DNA of 64,000 bases, from NCBI RefSeq assembly GCF_900120005.1, contig NZ_LT635454.1, positions 464,759-528,758 on the forward strand, given 5' to 3'. The position numbers and the translations under genes were made by a program. Positions 63,013 to 64,000 of the stretch are shown one piece after another. A model generated the notes under the pieces. It was not told where the DNA came from. It saw nothing but the letters and a program-made list of their open reading frames with translations, and did no database searches. Numbering within the stretch: position 1 is the first letter of the stretch; every line of letters begins with the position of its first letter. This DNA is from Holdemania sp. Marseille-P2844 (lineage in GTDB: Bacteria; Bacillota_I; Bacilli_A; Erysipelotrichales; Erysipelotrichaceae).

Positions 63013-64000
63013 ATGGAAAAATTAAAAAAAGGAAAGTCCTGGTGCTGGCTGTTAGGCGCTTTGTTCATCTTTGTCCTGTTTTACTACATGACCGTCAGGA
63101 CGCCCCTGGCGGGAGATGATTGGGGCTACGCAGTCAATGGGATGAGCGGAAATCCGTTCGTCAAAGCGTGGGAATTCTATTTCACCTGGTCGGGGCGTTA
63201 TTTCGCGGAGCTTTGGGGCTTTATCGTCGCGCCGAGAAAAGGTCTGTGGAATTTCCTGAATCCTGCCTTATTCGCGGGAATCTATGTTTTGCTATATCAA
63301 ATTGTGAATCCAAAGCGTAATCCGCTATCCGTAGCGGTCTTGATTGCCGCGATGATGTTAACGGTTGCGGACCGGCTGCGGATGGAAACCTATACATGGA
63401 TTATGGGGACAACCTACGTCGTGCCGTTATTTTTGATTCTGCTGATCATCTGGATGATGAAAAATATCTTGTTTTCGGAACGGAAAATAAAAAAAGGACA
63501 TTATGCCGCGCTGATCCTTCTTAATTTTTATATCGGTTTGGCTATGGAAAATTGTTCAGCGGCCAGTATTTTGCTGAATCTTCTGATGCTGCTCTACGCA
63601 TATTTCAAGCGAAAAGACGCGTTGAAGTTAACGGGTGCGGGACTCGTGGTCAGCGTGCTTGGCTTTGCCTTGATCCGGATGTCGCCGGGCGCGGCGTTCC
63701 GGCTGGCGCGGGATAACCAGGCATGGATTGCGCTGGGCTTGTTTGGTCAGATCCAGCAGAACTGGGGTAATTTCCTGAATTACACGTTTATTGCGAATAA
63801 ATATATGATGCTGATTCTGAGTCTGATCACATTCCTGGCTTTGATTCATCATTGGGTAGACCGGATCTGGATGAATAAAAAAGATAAGCTGGCGGCGTTC
63901 GTTCAAGGATTCATCCTGACGATCGCGATCGTGGCCTGCTTTGCCCCGACATTCGTCGAGAAAATGAACCTTGAGGTTTTCAGTTTCTTTTATGACTTGG
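63013..64000 (+). CDS. DUF6056-like multi-pass membrane protein (3' end outside window)
   Basis: The frame is open from the ATG at 63013 (after GGAGGCGG) to the end of the window, 329 complete codons with no stop. After one helix (about 14-30) comes the outside segment PLAGDDWGYAVNG with FYFTWSGRYFAELWGFIVAP, the acid and W-(S/N)-G-R pattern that I link to DUF6056. The segment MLTVADRLRMETYTWIMG and at least six more helices follow. Proteins of this type occur in surface-glycan loci and may be GT-C transferases; no activity is known. Third gene of the operon started at about 60846. Confidence 0.78.
   Translation, partial: MEKLKKGKSWCWLLGALFIFVLFYYMTVRTPLAGDDWGYAVNGMSGNPFVKAWEFYFTWSGRYFAELWGFIVAPRKGLWNFLNPALFAGIYVLLYQIVNPKRNPLSVAVLIAAMMLTVADRLRMETYTWIMGTTYVVPLFLILLIIWMMKNILFSERKIKKGHYAALILLNFYIGLAMENCSAASILLNLLMLLYAYFKRKDALKLTGAGLVVSVLGFALIRMSPGAAFRLARDNQAWIALGLFGQIQQNWGNFLNYTFIANKYMMLILSLITFLALIHHWVDRIWMNKKDKLAAFVQGFILTIAIVACFAPTFVEKMNLEVFSFFYDL

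Noticed and set aside
1-64000. CRISPR arrays, tRNA/rRNA genes, transposases, attachment sites
   Set aside because: Scanned by eye; no regularly spaced repeats, no tRNA-like or rRNA stretches and no transposase or integrase motifs found. Small or degenerate elements could be missed.

Overview
The window looks like a chromosome segment of a low-GC Gram-positive gut bacterium (Firmicutes). A Phe T-box leader, pheS-pheT, GTG and TTG starts, strong Shine-Dalgarno sites, an LtaS-like enzyme and many YfhO-type proteins support this. An Erysipelotrichia member (Holdemania-like) is my best guess, from general impression only.

Left flank (1-7.7 kb), visibly GC-richer: the 3' end of serA; a promoter, a T-box riboswitch and pheS-pheT; a small protein that looks like the tail of an ABC/AAA ATPase without its Walker A part; and a secreted lipoprotein GH9 cellulase on the minus strand.

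Core (7.85-59.5 kb), mostly very AT-rich: a large surface-glycan locus. It opens with a GT4 gene and a scar at about 9.15 kb, where the 5' part of wecB (+) meets the 5' part of a family-2 glycosyltransferase (-). Next comes a minus-strand group (SGNH enzyme, MBOAT acyltransferase, GT-C-like membrane protein). Plus-strand blocks follow: PMT/GT39 + PTPS-related membrane protein + DUF2383; a GtrA flippase; a block with a large membrane protein, a second PTPS-related protein, a polyprenyl-phosphate GT2 and a GDPD-like enzyme. An LtaS-like gene lies on the minus strand. The rest contains seven YfhO paralogues, two more membrane GT2s, and nucleotide-sugar genes: FdtA/FdtB-like for a 3-amino-3,6-dideoxyhexose, rfbF-rfbG-rfbH for a CDP-3,6-dideoxyhexose, and a thiamine-diphosphate enzyme that may be YerE-like. 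A DUF6020-like protein, an SDR and another GT-C-like protein complete it.

Right flank (59.5-64 kb), GC rising again: a membrane protein apparently read from a leaderless mRNA behind a perfect consensus promoter, then GT2, GT4 and a DUF6056-like membrane protein running off the window.

How it may work (inference): cytoplasmic enzymes make unusual deoxysugars; membrane GT2 enzymes load sugars onto undecaprenyl phosphate; GtrA flips them; and about sixteen multi-pass GT-C-like proteins add them outside the membrane to a teichoic-acid-like or other wall polymer. MBOAT/SGNH may add acyl groups, and LtaS/GDPD may act on glycerol-phosphate groups. No Wzx, Wzy or initiating phosphoglycosyltransferase is seen, so this looks more like a decorating system than a classical Wzy capsule locus. 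The most unusual points are the number of GT-C enzymes, the possible branched-chain dideoxysugar branch, and three terminators that carry the gene's stop codon in their loop.
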